64,000 nt of DNA from Bradyrhizobium sp. BRP22 (GCF_020194175.1 NZ_JADYVX010000009.1:124001-188000); one strand, 5' to 3'. Shown: positions 8,919 through 18,061, numbered from the stretch's first letter. Translations and numbers: made by a program. The notes: generated by a model not told the origin, from the letters alone.

Positions 8919-10322
8919 CTATTCGGCGGCGTCGGATCGAACGGCGTCGCTAGACGAGCGGCGAAAGCCTGCGCCCGGATGCGTCGCGTGCAGGCGCGGT
9001 CCCCGTCCTGGAAACAGCTTCTCGCGCAAGGTGCCGTCGCGATAGGCGGTCTTGTAGACGCCGCGGGATTGCAGTTCGGGTACCACCAGGTCGACGAACG
9101 CGTTCAGCGATTCCGGCACGACCAGACGGAATAAATTGAATCCGTCAACGTCGGTCTCCTCGGCCCAGGCGATCAGCTCGTCGGCAACGTCCTGCGGCGA
9201 GCCCACCACGAAGGGCGAGCGGGCGCCGACGTGGCTCAAGCTGGCGAGATCTCCGATCCTGACCGGCCGCTCGCTTCGCAGCGTGAAATTCTCGACCATC
9301 GACTGGATGGCGTTGCTCTCGACATATTGCACGGCCTGGTCGGGACGGTGGGTGGAGAAGTCGATACCGGTCCAGCCCGAGAGCAGCGCGAGTTGCCCGG
9401 CTTGATCGACATGGCGGGCGTAGTCCTCGAGCAGGTCGTTTGCCTCGGCGCGCGTCGGTGCAACGATCACGGTCGCGCCGGCGAACAGCCTGATGTCATA
9501 GGGATCGCGCCCGAACTCCCTGGCGGCGTCCCTGATCTCGCGCACGGCGCGCTTAAGGATCGGTCTGGTCTGGCCGTTGAGGAAGATCGCTTCCGCATGC
9601 CGCGCGGCGAAGGCGCGGCCGCGCCGTGATGTTCCCGCCTGATACAACAGCGGCGTGCGCTGCGGCGACGGCTCGGCGAGATGGATGCCGTCGACACGAT
9701 AGTGCGAGCCTTCATGCCTGATGCGATGGACCTTCGCCGGATCGGTGAACAGGCGCGTTGCGCGATCGCGGCTGACGGCGCCGTCTTCCCAACTGCCTTC
9801 CCAGAGCTTGTAGACGGCGGCAAGAAAATCCTCGGCCGCATCGTAGCGCTCGTCATGGATGCGGGAGGTGGCGTGTCCCATCCCGCGCGCGCCACTGTCG
9901 AGATAGCCGGTGACGATGTTCCAGCCGATCCGCCCGTTGGTGAGGTGATCCAGCGTCGAGAAGCGGCGGGCGAATTGATAGGGATGCTCGAACGTCAGGT
10001 TCGACGTCACGCCGAAGCCGAGATGCCTGGTAACGAGCGCCATTGCTGAGACGAGCAGCGTCGGCTCGGCGTTCGGCAGTTGCACGGCATGGCTGATCGC
10101 CGTGTCCGGATTGCCGCCATAGACGTCGTAGACGCCGAAGACGTCGGCGAGGAAGATGCCGTCGAGCAGGCCGCGCTCCGCGGTCCTGGCATAATCGACC
10201 CAATAGTCGAGCGTGTTGTAGTTGATCGACGCATCGCGCGGATGTGACCACAGGCCGACCCAGTTGTGGCTTGGCGCGGTCATGTTGAACGCGTTGAAGC
10301 GGAGTTCTCGCGGTCTCGTCAT
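8919..10322 (-). CDS. NtaA/SnaA/DszA-family FMN-dependent monooxygenase
   Basis: LLM-class monooxygenase of 467 residues in the NtaA/DszA branch, longer than SsuD. Blocks seen are LRFNAFNMTAPSHNWVGLW at the N terminus, ERGLLDGIFLADVFGVYD, LDHLTNGRIGWNIVTGYLDSGARG, HDERYDAAEDFLAAVYKLWEGSW, and LLYQAGTSRRGRAFAARHAEAIF. Members oxidise dibenzothiophene sulfone, dimethyl sulfide or nitrilotriacetate using FMNH2 from a separate reductase. I use the ATG at 10322; another ATG at 10367 adds residues without similarity. Its head-to-head partner is the MetY-like gene, and metQ lies behind it, which favours an organosulfur substrate. Confidence 0.82.
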   Translation of the reverse strand: MTRPRELRFNAFNMTAPSHNWVGLWSHPRDASINYNTLDYWVDYARTAERGLLDGIFLADVFGVYDVYGGNPDTAISHAVQLPNAEPTLLVSAMALVTRHLGFGVTSNLTFEHPYQFARRFSTLDHLTNGRIGWNIVTGYLDSGARGMGHATSRIHDERYDAAEDFLAAVYKLWEGSWEDGAVSRDRATRLFTDPAKVHRIRHEGSHYRVDGIHLAEPSPQRTPLLYQAGTSRRGRAFAARHAEAIFLNGQTRPILKRAVREIRDAAREFGRDPYDIRLFAGATVIVAPTRAEANDLLEDYARHVDQAGQLALLSGWTGIDFSTHRPDQAVQYVESNAIQSMVENFTLRSERPVRIGDLASLSHVGARSPFVVGSPQDVADELIAWAEETDVDGFNLFRLVVPESLNAFVDLVVPELQSRGVYKTAYRDGTLREKLFPGRGPRLHATHPGAGFRRSSSDAVRSDAAE

Positions 10323-10545
10323 CAGCGGTTCTCTGGCAAAGGGTTCGTGTCGCGCGGAAACTATCATGCGAGCCGGACGACTTTGTTTTCAATTTGCCGC
10401 ACCGGACGAAAGATTACCGCCGCGCCAGGGCAAAGCGGCAGCACGCGCATCGCTATTTTCTCCGGTGGCTCGACAGCATGGGCGTCGGCAAGCATCATTT
10501 CCTCGCTGATGACGTAGAGGTCAGGGATTCAAGGGAGAGTTCGAA

Positions 10546-11865
10546 ATGCCGATCGAAACGAAGAACGTCGAGACGCTCGCTTTGCACGGCGGTTCCTATC
10601 GTTCAGACCCTGCGACCGGCGCGGTGGCCGTACCGATCTATCAAACCACGTCCTATCAGTTCGAGAATACCGATCACGCATCGCGGCTGTTTGCACTCGA
10701 GGCGATCGGTCAGATTTATACGCGGATCAAGAACCCGACCCAGGATGCTTTCGAGGAGCGGCTTGCGGCGATCGAAGGCGGCGTCGGCGCGCTTGCCGTG
10801 GCCTCCGGCCAGACAGCTTCGGCGTTCGCCATCTTCAACATTGCGCAGGCTGGCGACAATGTCGTGTCGTCCACGGATCTCTATGGCGGCACCTGGACGC
10901 TGTTCTCGCAGACGCTGAAGCAGTTCGGCGTCGAAGTCCGCTTTGTCGATCCCGCCGACCCCGAGAATTTCCGTCGCGCCACTGACGCGAAGACGCGGGC
11001 GTACTATGCCGAGACGCTGCCGAACCCGAAGCTCAACGTGTTTCCGATCAGGGAAGTTGCCGATATCGGTCGCTCGCTCGGCGTGCCGCTGATCCTCGAC
11101 AACACGGCGGCGCCGGTCATCGCGCGGCCGTTTGAGCATGGCGCTGCGATCGTGGTCTATTCGACCACCAAATATATCGGCGGACACGGCACCTCGATCG
11201 GCGGCGCGATCATCGATGGCGGCAATTTCGACTGGGAGGCGCACGCGTCGCGTTTCCCGCTATTGACGCAGCCGGATGAGGCCTATCACGGCGCGGTCTG
11301 GACCGAGGCGGCCAAGCCGCTCGGCCCGATCGCCTATATCCTGCGGGCGCGGGTGAAGCTGCTGCGCGACCTTGGTGCCGCGATCGCGCCGCAGAACGCG
11401 TTCCAGTTCATTCAGGGGCTCGAGACGCTGCCGCTGCGCTTGCGCCAGCACAATGAGAACGCGATCAAGGTCGCGAACTTCCTTGTCAAGCATCCGGCGA
11501 TCTCGCATGTGATCTTCCCGGGCCTGCAGAGCGGCGCGAACCGGCGCCGGGCCGATATTTATCTGAAAGGCGGTTACGGCGCGCTGGTCGGCTTCGAGTT
11601 GAAGGGCGGTGTCGACGCCGGGCGCCGGTTCATCGATGCGCTGAGACTCTTCTATCACGTCGCCAATATCGGCGACGCGCGCTCGCTCGCCATCCACCCG
11701 GCATCGACCACGCATCAGCAGCTCAGCGCGGAGGAGCAGCTCGCGGCCGGGGTGACACCCGGCTACGTGCGCCTGTCCGTCGGCATCGAACATCCCGACG
11801 ACATCCTCGCCGATCTCAACCAGGCCCTCGCCCATGCCGATGCCGGCGCGCGCAAGGCGGCCTGA
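10546..11865 (+). CDS. MetY-like O-acetylhomoserine sulfhydrylase (Cys/Met metabolism PLP enzyme)
   Basis: PLP enzyme of 439 residues. The PLP lysine lies in YSTTKYIGGHG at about K209, the phosphate-binding ASGQTASAFAIF segment at about 86-97, and the aspartate that pairs with the pyridine nitrogen in ILDNTAAP. The opening ETLALHGGSYRSDPATGAVAVPIYQTTSY is typical of MetY, which joins sulfide or methanethiol to O-acetylhomoserine to give homocysteine or methionine. GGGAGAG precedes the ATG by six bases. Followed 37 bases later by a second metQ, probably co-transcribed. Cystathionine gamma-synthase is possible but the length favours MetY. Confidence 0.85.
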   Translation: MPIETKNVETLALHGGSYRSDPATGAVAVPIYQTTSYQFENTDHASRLFALEAIGQIYTRIKNPTQDAFEERLAAIEGGVGALAVASGQTASAFAIFNIAQAGDNVVSSTDLYGGTWTLFSQTLKQFGVEVRFVDPADPENFRRATDAKTRAYYAETLPNPKLNVFPIREVADIGRSLGVPLILDNTAAPVIARPFEHGAAIVVYSTTKYIGGHGTSIGGAIIDGGNFDWEAHASRFPLLTQPDEAYHGAVWTEAAKPLGPIAYILRARVKLLRDLGAAIAPQNAFQFIQGLETLPLRLRQHNENAIKVANFLVKHPAISHVIFPGLQSGANRRRADIYLKGGYGALVGFELKGGVDAGRRFIDALRLFYHVANIGDARSLAIHPASTTHQQLSAEEQLAAGVTPGYVRLSVGIEHPDDILADLNQALAHADAGARKAA

Positions 11866-11902
11866 CCAATACGATCCTTCGAGAAGAAATGGACCCGACA
11901 CG

Positions 11903-12700
11903 ATGAAGACGTTCGTGCGTATGGCGCAGGCTGCCGGCCTGTTCCTTGCCCTGACCACCGCTGCGGTTGCCGACGAGCCGCTGAAGATCGCGACCAGCGC
12001 CGGCCCGGTCGGGCAGTTGGCGCAATATGCCGCCAAACTCGCCAAGGAAAAGGGGCGGGACGTCACGATCGTTGAACTCGCCGACTGGGTCGCGCTCAAT
12101 GAGGTGGTCCACAGCGGCGACGTCGACGCGAATCTGTTCCAGCACGCGACCTATCTTGCCCTTCAGAACAAGCAGCGCGGCTTCAATCTCGTTCAGGTCG
12201 ACAAGGTCGGCGTGATCGCGCCGGTCGGACTGTTTTCGAAGAAGATCAAGAGCCTCGAGGAGATCAAGTCCGGCGACAGCGTTGCGATTCCGAACGAGCC
12301 GCTCAACGGCGCGCGCGGATTGATCCTGCTCGAGCGTGCCGGCCTGATCAAGCTGACGCCGGGCAAGGGCTTCTCGGTGAGCAAGTTCGACATCATCGAA
12401 AATCCCAGGAACCTGAAGATCGTCGAGCTCGATCCCGCGCAGACTTACCGTTCGCTTGACGACGTCACGCTGGCGCTCGTCAACATCACCTATCTGATCC
12501 CGGCCGGCGGCGATCCGAAATCGGCGCTGATCATTGACCGCACCATCGATGACGGCCTGGTGCTGCGGTTCACCGCGCGCGCCGACAAGAAGGACGACCC
12601 GCGCCTGAAGGCGTTCATCCAGGTCTTCAACTCGCCGCAGGTGAAGCAGTTCATCGAGGAGAAGCTGCCGGCCTTCATTCCTGCCGGGTTCGGTAGCTAG
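11903..12700 (+). CDS. Second MetQ-family substrate-binding protein
   Basis: Binding protein of 265 residues of the NlpA/MetQ family, with a Sec signal (AAGLFLALTTAAVADE) and no lipobox cysteine. Conserved pieces are LKIATSAGPVGQLAQYAAKLAKEK, VHSGDVDANLFQHATYLALQN and KSGDSVAIPNEPLNGARGLILLERAGLIKL. It differs clearly from the metQ at 8059, notably in the segment ADWVALNEVVHSGD, so ligand specificity may differ. It follows the MetY-like gene by 37 bases, and both probably use metNI. Its stop is only seven bases from the stop of the convergent diguanylate cyclase gene. Confidence 0.82.
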   Translation: MKTFVRMAQAAGLFLALTTAAVADEPLKIATSAGPVGQLAQYAAKLAKEKGRDVTIVELADWVALNEVVHSGDVDANLFQHATYLALQNKQRGFNLVQVDKVGVIAPVGLFSKKIKSLEEIKSGDSVAIPNEPLNGARGLILLERAGLIKLTPGKGFSVSKFDIIENPRNLKIVELDPAQTYRSLDDVTLALVNITYLIPAGGDPKSALIIDRTIDDGLVLRFTARADKKDDPRLKAFIQVFNSPQVKQFIEEKLPAFIPAGFGS

Positions 12701-12707
12701 GCCCGGT

Positions 12708-13925
12708 TCAAGACGAGCTGCGCACGATCGGCGTGGCGTCGCGATCGCTCGGCGCCACCGTGTGCAGGATGCTGGTCCGATTGCGTCCCGCCTTCTTCGC
12801 TGCGTACAGGGCGGAATCGGCCGCCGATATGAGCCGATCCAGGACGATCCCTTGAGCGTGGGCGATCGATATTCCCGCGCTCGCGGTGGCCATAATTTCA
12901 ATGTCGCCGTGAACGACCGGCGCACCGCCGAATGCGGCCCGCACCCGATCGACGACCAGTCGTGCATCGTTGATCGTGGTGTCCGGCAGCAGTAGCGCGA
13001 ATTCCTCCCCGCCGATCCTGCCAAGGATATCGCCCTGGCGAATCGCATGCGCGGCGCGCCTTGCAAACTCGGCGATGACGCTGTCTCCGGCCGGATGGCC
13101 ATGTTTGTCGTTGATGGCCTTGAAGAAGTCGATGTCGAAGAGCGCAATCGCGATCTCGCACGATCTTCCGGAGAGTTTGGCAAGGCGCGCAGCGCTGGCC
13201 TCAAAGAAGCCGCGCCGATTGAGGACGCCGGTGAGCTGATCGGTCATCGCGAGATCGCGAAGCCGGCGCTCGGAACGCTCGCCGATCATCAGAATGCCGA
13301 GAACGACGATCGCCACCATCGCGACCGCGGATTGGAAGGGCGCAAATGTGAGCCATCCCCGGAGCGGGCCCTGGCCGATCTCCTCGCGCATGGCAAAGAT
13401 GGCGATCGCCTGGCTGTAGCTGACCACCGTCTCGAACAGGCAGATCACCGCGATGCAAAGGCGCGGCGAAAGTTCCCTGGAAGACGAGCGCCAGAGATCG
13501 AGGCCGATCAGGAGCGTCATCGTGCCGATCGCAAGATTGTAGTCGATCTGGCGAAGCGCATAGCTCGGATACGCGATCGGCAGGCCCACTGCCCAGATCA
13601 GCGGCGGCAGCAGGGCCGATGCGGGCAGCGGCCGTTGGTCGAAAACACGCAGGCCGCACCAGAGCGCGCCGGTGCCAAACAGGGCGAAAAAGCCAGGAAT
13701 GCCCACGGCCGAGATCAGGGGCAGCGTCTGGCGCTGTGCCGCCAGGATGACGCCAAGGCCGGACAGCAGGAATCCGAGCATCCACCAGGAATACGATTTA
13801 GTGGAGCGGTCGCGCACCCATGTGATCACGATGATCAAGCAACCGATCGCGCATGCGGCCTCGGCCAACAGCCCGACGGTGAACATATCGAACAAGGACC
13901 ACAACTCCGGACCTTTCCCCGGCAC
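12708..13925 (-). CDS. Membrane-anchored GGDEF diguanylate cyclase
   Basis: The first 210 residues hold about six membrane segments and the last 170 form a GGDEF domain. The active site reads GGEEF in RIGGEEFALLLPD, a competent cyclase motif. An RxxD inhibitory site (RQGD) sits five residues before it, so product feedback is likely. DIDFFKAINDKHGHPAGD is the usual metal and substrate loop. It would make cyclic di-GMP at the inner membrane. The start is uncertain: GTG at 13925 as given, TTG at 13895 (best-spaced GGAG) or ATG at 13886. Monocistronic by context. Confidence 0.88.
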   Translation of the reverse strand: MPGKGPELWSLFDMFTVGLLAEAACAIGCLIIVITWVRDRSTKSYSWWMLGFLLSGLGVILAAQRQTLPLISAVGIPGFFALFGTGALWCGLRVFDQRPLPASALLPPLIWAVGLPIAYPSYALRQIDYNLAIGTMTLLIGLDLWRSSSRELSPRLCIAVICLFETVVSYSQAIAIFAMREEIGQGPLRGWLTFAPFQSAVAMVAIVVLGILMIGERSERRLRDLAMTDQLTGVLNRRGFFEASAARLAKLSGRSCEIAIALFDIDFFKAINDKHGHPAGDSVIAEFARRAAHAIRQGDILGRIGGEEFALLLPDTTINDARLVVDRVRAAFGGAPVVHGDIEIMATASAGISIAHAQGIVLDRLISAADSALYAAKKAGRNRTSILHTVAPSDRDATPIVRSSS

Positions 13926-14057
13926 GACCAGCTATCCGCCCGACCTTAATGGAACGGGAGCGAATTCACTACAATTCGATCGACTGTGGTCACGGAAGAT
14001 AGCGCGGAGGCCGCGACGATGCGCGGCCTCCGGAGCGATCCGGATCTTCTGATTCGT

Positions 14058-14864
14058 TCAGAATCTATAGTTGACGCCGGCCTTGACCGTATGAAGCTTG
14101 GTGCTGACGTCCATGCTGGCGCTCGAGAAGAAGCCATTCGCGACGTCGTTGACGGCGTTGCTGAACAAAGCATGGCTGCCAAAGTCCAAATAGAGATATT
14201 CGGTCTTGAAGGACCAGTTCGGCGTGATGGCGTATTCGAGGCCGGCGCCGGCGGTCCAGCCCCATTGCGTGTCGCTCGCCGAGATCACAGCCGGCAGCGG
14301 ACCAACGAGTCCGTTGGCGTTGAAGCTGGCGTGGGACTTGACCTTGCCGTAAGCCGCGCCGCCGGTCGCATAGAGGAGGACCCTGTCCCAGGTGTAGCCG
14401 AGGCGGCCGCGAATGGTCCCGAACCATTCGATCTCGGAGCCGATGTCGAAGCTCGCGTTGCTGATCACGCCGGGAGCGGTGAAAAGCGCGGCGCCCGCGA
14501 GCTTGCCCTCGATGCCCGACCATTGGAAGTCGGCTTCGATGCCGGCGACCACATTGTTGTTGAACTGATGATTGTAGCCGATCTGGCCGCCGCCGAAAAA
14601 TCCGATCGAGTTGAGGCTGAAATTGCCGGCGGCGCTTGATTCGAGCGCGGGCGCTTCCGCCTGAAGCTGCCGCTGGAATGCGTTGAACGGATAGTCAAAC
14701 TTGTCGCCGCCAAAGCCCACATTGGCGCCGATGTAGAAGCCGGTCCAGGAGAACACCGGGACGGCCGCAACCGGCGCCTTGACCGGATAGGACAAATCGG
14801 CGGCAAGGGTCGGGCCCGCCGCCAAGCCAAGACCACAGACAGTACCGAGTAGAAACGTCTTCAT
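14058..14864 (-). CDS. Omp25/Omp31-like outer-membrane beta-barrel protein
   Basis: Protein of 268 residues with a Sec signal (MKTFLLGTVCGLGLAAGPTLAAD), then YPVKAPVAAVPVFSWTGFYIGANVGFGG, the hallmark start of rhizobial Omp25/31 barrels. Alternating strands follow (GFFGGGQIGYNHQF, VAGIEADFQWSGI, GTIRGRLGYTWDRVLLYATGGAAYG, FKTEYLYLDFG), ending in YRF, the aromatic C terminus needed for BAM insertion. The ATG at 14864 has AGGGG about ten bases upstream. Role is probably structural or surface; no substrate can be inferred. Confidence 0.85.
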   Translation of the reverse strand: MKTFLLGTVCGLGLAAGPTLAADLSYPVKAPVAAVPVFSWTGFYIGANVGFGGDKFDYPFNAFQRQLQAEAPALESSAAGNFSLNSIGFFGGGQIGYNHQFNNNVVAGIEADFQWSGIEGKLAGAALFTAPGVISNASFDIGSEIEWFGTIRGRLGYTWDRVLLYATGGAAYGKVKSHASFNANGLVGPLPAVISASDTQWGWTAGAGLEYAITPNWSFKTEYLYLDFGSHALFSNAVNDVANGFFSSASMDVSTKLHTVKAGVNYRF

Positions 14865-15213
14865 TACCACGCCCCTAAATTTCCCTGGAGAAAGGGTTTT
14901 CCAGTGCATCGCCGTCGTGGACGGCGACATGTGAAGGCCGGGCGATCGCGTCGGGTGATGCAGTGGTTGCATTCGACGCAGTCTCTCGCGGCAGCCGTGT
15001 CGCAACATGGCAGTGGTCGCGGCGGCGGTCTTGTTCTCGCCCGCACTGGATTTGAGCCCGAGCGCGCTCCCGCTAAACCGTTGGTCGCTGTGGCTGTCGC
15101 GCAACAATCCGACGCGGCGTGGCAGCGATTCATGGCGCGCTGCGGCAGAGTTACTCATGGCTCGCGTGGAGGAGTGCCGGTAGTATGAATGTGTAAATGC
15201 AATTACAAGAACA
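14865..15213. promoter_or_regulatory. Divergent intergenic region, Omp25-like gene and AraC regulator
   Basis: Both flanking genes point away from this 349-base gap. It has no credible coding sequence. The 35 bases before the AraC start (about 15180-15213) are AT-richer than the surroundings and may hold that gene's promoter. No clear Shine-Dalgarno precedes the AraC start. Confidence 0.4.
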
Positions 15214-16191
15214 ATGCATCAAGCAAGCTTCCACTCCGACAATCTCGATCCAGCGCTCGAAGACGATCGAAGGTTTTCCCTCTGGTATGAGACGGTGGAG
15301 GCGCTCACCTGCTGCGTCGACATCACGCGATTCGACGATCGGCCATTCCAGGGATTTCTGCGCTGGTCCGACTTTCAGGACGTTCACGTCACGCGATTCG
15401 GCGGCACTTTCGGCAGGATCAGGCGATCGAGAAGCGCGATTTCCCGCGGTCCCGACGATGATTTCTGCCTCGTCTTCCACCGCGGTTCGGGCACGCTGCG
15501 GGTGGATCAGTCGAACCGCGAGGCGAATCTGGCTGCCGGCGGCGCATTTCTCGGCACAAACGGCATGCCGGCCGACATGAGCTCCGATGCGCCCTTCGCC
15601 TGGACGACGTTGACGGTCGGCAGGGAAAGGCTAAGAGCGCTTGTCGGGCACGCGGATGACCTGCTGGCAAGGCCGCTCGATCCGCAGCGCCCGGCCGTGA
15701 CGCACCTGCGGCGCTATATCGAAAGCGTCGTGAAGCTGTCGCGAGCGCCCCACGATCCGCAGCTCGACGCGCACATCCGTACGACCCTCCTCGATCTGAC
15801 CGCGCTGGTGCTCGGCGCACGCGGTGACGCCGCACAGATCGCCACGACGCGCGGCCTGCGGGCGTCGCGCATTCACGACATCATCGCCGAGATCGAGCGA
15901 GGCTTCATGAATGCCGGCTTCTCGGCGGCGCACGTTGCCCGGCATCTCGGTCTCTCGACCAGATATGTCCAGGACCTCCTGCACGAGACCGGCCAGAGCT
16001 TCACCGAGCGCCTATTGGAGCGGCGGCTGCAGCAGGCGCGGCATATGCTTGCGAGCGAGCGCGGGGATCGTCTCAAGATCAGCGAGATTGCGCTCGCATG
16101 CGGCTTCGGCGAGGTCTCCTACTTCAACCAGCGGTTCCGCCGGCGTTTCGGCGTCACGCCGACAGAGTGCCGCCGCGATTCGCCCCGCTGA
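15214..16191 (+). CDS. AraC-family transcriptional regulator
   Basis: Regulator of 325 residues. The N-terminal 200 residues match the AraC-binding-like (AraC_binding_2) sensor type, with FCLVFHRGSGTLRVDQSNREANLAAGGAFLG in the middle. The C-terminal 100 residues hold the two helix-turn-helix motifs, HVARHLGLSTRYVQDLLHETG and EIALACGFGEVSYFNQRFRRRFGVTPTE. The effector is unknown. The nearest divergent gene is the Omp25-like barrel, a possible target; regulation of the sulfur genes is not supported. Confidence 0.85.
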   Translation: MHQASFHSDNLDPALEDDRRFSLWYETVEALTCCVDITRFDDRPFQGFLRWSDFQDVHVTRFGGTFGRIRRSRSAISRGPDDDFCLVFHRGSGTLRVDQSNREANLAAGGAFLGTNGMPADMSSDAPFAWTTLTVGRERLRALVGHADDLLARPLDPQRPAVTHLRRYIESVVKLSRAPHDPQLDAHIRTTLLDLTALVLGARGDAAQIATTRGLRASRIHDIIAEIERGFMNAGFSAAHVARHLGLSTRYVQDLLHETGQSFTERLLERRLQQARHMLASERGDRLKISEIALACGFGEVSYFNQRFRRRFGVTPTECRRDSPR

Positions 16192-16212
16192 AGCTCGCAC
16201 GCGAGTCGTCCA

Positions 16213-16284
16213 GGCCTGCAATGGTGATGCTGTGGCTTCAATGCAGGCCGCTGCATCATGCGCGTTCAACGGCGCGCATGATGC
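16213..16284. terminator. Two stacked hairpins between convergent AraC and DUF1127 genes
   Basis: GGCCTGCA (16213-16220) pairs with TGCAGGCC (16242-16249). GCATCATGCGCG (16253-16264) pairs perfectly over 12 bp with CGCGCATGATGC (16273-16284) around an eight-base loop. The position between two gene ends fits a bidirectional terminator without T-tract, or a small repeat element. Confidence 0.5.
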
Positions 16285-16323
16285 TCGCCCTTGATCATCA
16301 GCGATCGTGGCCGTCGCGCGCTA

Positions 16324-16575
16324 TCAAGCCAAGCAGGTTTCGCGCCTGCGGATGGAGCCGATATCGTAACGTGACAGTCCGATGTCGCGCAGCATCCGGT
16401 CGTCAAGATCCCGAAGCTCCGATATCGCCCGGCGTATCGCCAGTTCTTCGCGCATTTTTGACAGCAGGAACATCACCATCGCGCTGATCGAGACGTACCA
16501 TCGCGGGCCGTTCGGTGCCTGTCGCCTGTCTATCAGGTACGGTCGGCTGTAAAACAGTTGCTCTACGTGTGACAT
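16324..16575 (-). CDS. DUF1127-domain small protein
   Basis: Protein of 83 residues. The C-terminal 45 residues read as a DUF1127 (YjiS-like) domain: RRAISELRDLDDRMLRDIGL followed by SRYDIGSIRRRE, arginine-rich and amphipathic. The N-terminal half contains a hydrophobic stretch (VSISAMVMFLLSKM). GGGAGA stands six bases before the ATG at 16575, which decides this start over longer frames. Short DUF1127 proteins in alphaproteobacteria are linked to RNA metabolism and phosphate or stress responses, but no role is assigned here. Confidence 0.8.
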   Translation of the reverse strand: MSHVEQLFYSRPYLIDRRQAPNGPRWYVSISAMVMFLLSKMREELAIRRAISELRDLDDRMLRDIGLSRYDIGSIRRRETCLA

Positions 16576-16650
16576 TGATATCTCCCGGCAAAATATCAGT
16601 CGGGAGATTCTCGTGCTGCCATATTTCCGGAGCATTCCGGCGCTGGAAAA

Positions 16651-16666
16651 TACGGCTACAGCCGTA
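16651..16666. promoter_or_regulatory. 16-bp palindrome upstream of LivK-type and DUF1127 genes
   Basis: TACGGCT-AC-AGCCGTA is a perfect palindrome with 7-bp arms, 75 bases upstream of the DUF1127 start and 167 upstream of the LivK-type start. The size and symmetry suit a dimeric repressor site. No regulator is assigned. Confidence 0.4.
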
Positions 16667-16832
16667 ACACGGGAACGCGGCGACGCCTCCAATATGCCAA
16701 AACGTGCGTCGTCAAAAAAATACGGTGACATCGCGTCGATGTCAGACGACAATGATATACCCTCAAGAATTCGCGCTTTCGCGGTCTCTCCAAGACAACC
16801 ACGGTCTCCAAAACAACCCCAAGGACTTTCGT

Positions 16833-17948
16833 ATGAAAGTGGTCAAGCTCTTCGGTTTAACACTAGGTATGTCACTTGTGCTGTCGTCGGCAGCGCTGGC
16901 CCAGGACATCAGGGTGGCGGTTGCCTCATCGATGACGGGCGGCGAAGCCGCGTTCGGTCGCCAGTTCCGGAACGGCGCCGAGCAGGCGGTGGCCGATATC
17001 AACGCCGCTGGCGGTCTCCTTAACAAGAAGCTCGTGCTTGATGTCAACGACGATGCCTGCGATCCCAAGCAGGCGCGCTCGGTGGCCGAGAAGATCGCCA
17101 GCGCGGGAATTCCGTTCGTCGCCGGCCACTATTGTTCGTCCTCCTCGATCCCGGCGTCGGAAGCCTATGCGGACGGCAACGTATTGCAGATTTCGCCGGG
17201 CTCGACCAATCCGCTGCTCACCGAGCGCAAGCTGTGGAACGTGCTGAGGGTGTGCGGCCGCGACGACCAGCAGGGCCTGGTCGCCGCCGCCTATATCGCC
17301 AGGAATTTCGCCGGCAAGAACATCGCGATTCTCAACGACAAGACCACTTACGGCAAGGGACTTGCCGACGAGACCAAGAAGGCGCTCAACAAGGCCGGCG
17401 TCACCGAGAAGATGTTCGAATCCTTCAACAAGGGCGACAAGGATTTCAATTCCATCGTGTCGCGGCTGAAGCGCGAGAACATCGACCTGGTCTATGTCGG
17501 CGGCTATCATCAGGAAGCCGGCCTGATCGTGCGCCAGATGCGTGATCAAGGGCTCAAGACGGTGCTGATGGCGGGCGATGCGATCAATGACAAGGAGTTC
17601 GCCTCGATCACCGGTCCGATTGCGGAAGGCACGCTGTTCACCTTCGGCCCCGATCCGCGCGAAAAGCCGACCGCAAAAGCGATCGTCGACAAGTTCAAGG
17701 CCAAGAACATCGATCCCGAAGGCTACACGCTCTACACCTACGCTGCGTTCCAGGTGTGGTCGCAGGCGGTGGCGAAGGCCGGCTCGACCGATCCGAAGAA
17801 GGTGATCGATACCATCAAGGCCGGCGAGTGGGACACCGTGCTCGGCAAGATGGCCTTCGATTCAAAGGGTGACATCAAGGCAATCGATTATGTCGTCTAT
17901 AAGTGGGACGGCAAAGGAGGCTACGCACAGGTCGACAAGGGGCTGTGA
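16833..17948 (+). CDS. LivK-type branched-chain amino acid ABC transporter substrate-binding protein
   Basis: Periplasmic binding protein (type I fold) of 371 residues with a Sec signal (LFGLTLGMSLVLSSAALAQ). The mature start DIRVAVASSMTGGEAAFGRQFRNGAEQAVADINAAGGLL cut at its GGLL is the hallmark of LivJ/LivK. VAGHYCSSSSIPASEAYAD contains the serine-rich ligand loop. AAGGA lies seven bases before the ATG. No transporter partners are adjacent, so it feeds a Liv system elsewhere. The ligand could be leucine-type amino acids or another hydrophobic compound. Confidence 0.88.
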   Translation: MKVVKLFGLTLGMSLVLSSAALAQDIRVAVASSMTGGEAAFGRQFRNGAEQAVADINAAGGLLNKKLVLDVNDDACDPKQARSVAEKIASAGIPFVAGHYCSSSSIPASEAYADGNVLQISPGSTNPLLTERKLWNVLRVCGRDDQQGLVAAAYIARNFAGKNIAILNDKTTYGKGLADETKKALNKAGVTEKMFESFNKGDKDFNSIVSRLKRENIDLVYVGGYHQEAGLIVRQMRDQGLKTVLMAGDAINDKEFASITGPIAEGTLFTFGPDPREKPTAKAIVDKFKAKNIDPEGYTLYTYAAFQVWSQAVAKAGSTDPKKVIDTIKAGEWDTVLGKMAFDSKGDIKAIDYVVYKWDGKGGYAQVDKGL

Positions 17949-18010
17949 GGTCGCGACTGCCGCAGCCCTCGGCGCCGGGCGAGCTCTGCTGAATCGTATG
18001 ATGTCGAAGG

Positions 18011-18036
18011 CCAACGGGCGGGTTTCCGCCCGTTGG
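18011..18036. terminator. Strong hairpin terminator after the LivK-type gene
   Basis: CCAACGGGCGG (18011-18021) and CCGCCCGTTGG (18026-18036) form a perfect 11-bp stem around GTTT, 62 bases after the LivK-type stop and 26 bases before the stop of the convergent membrane-protein gene. It can act on both strands. No T-run follows on the plus strand. Confidence 0.7.
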
Positions 18037-18061
18037 TGCGGACGGTGCAGATTGACGCCGG

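Noticed and set aside
10323-10545. Possible SAM-II riboswitch before the MetY-like gene
   Set aside because: Alphaproteobacterial met genes often carry one, but the conserved SAM-II pseudoknot sequence could not be found here or before metQ.
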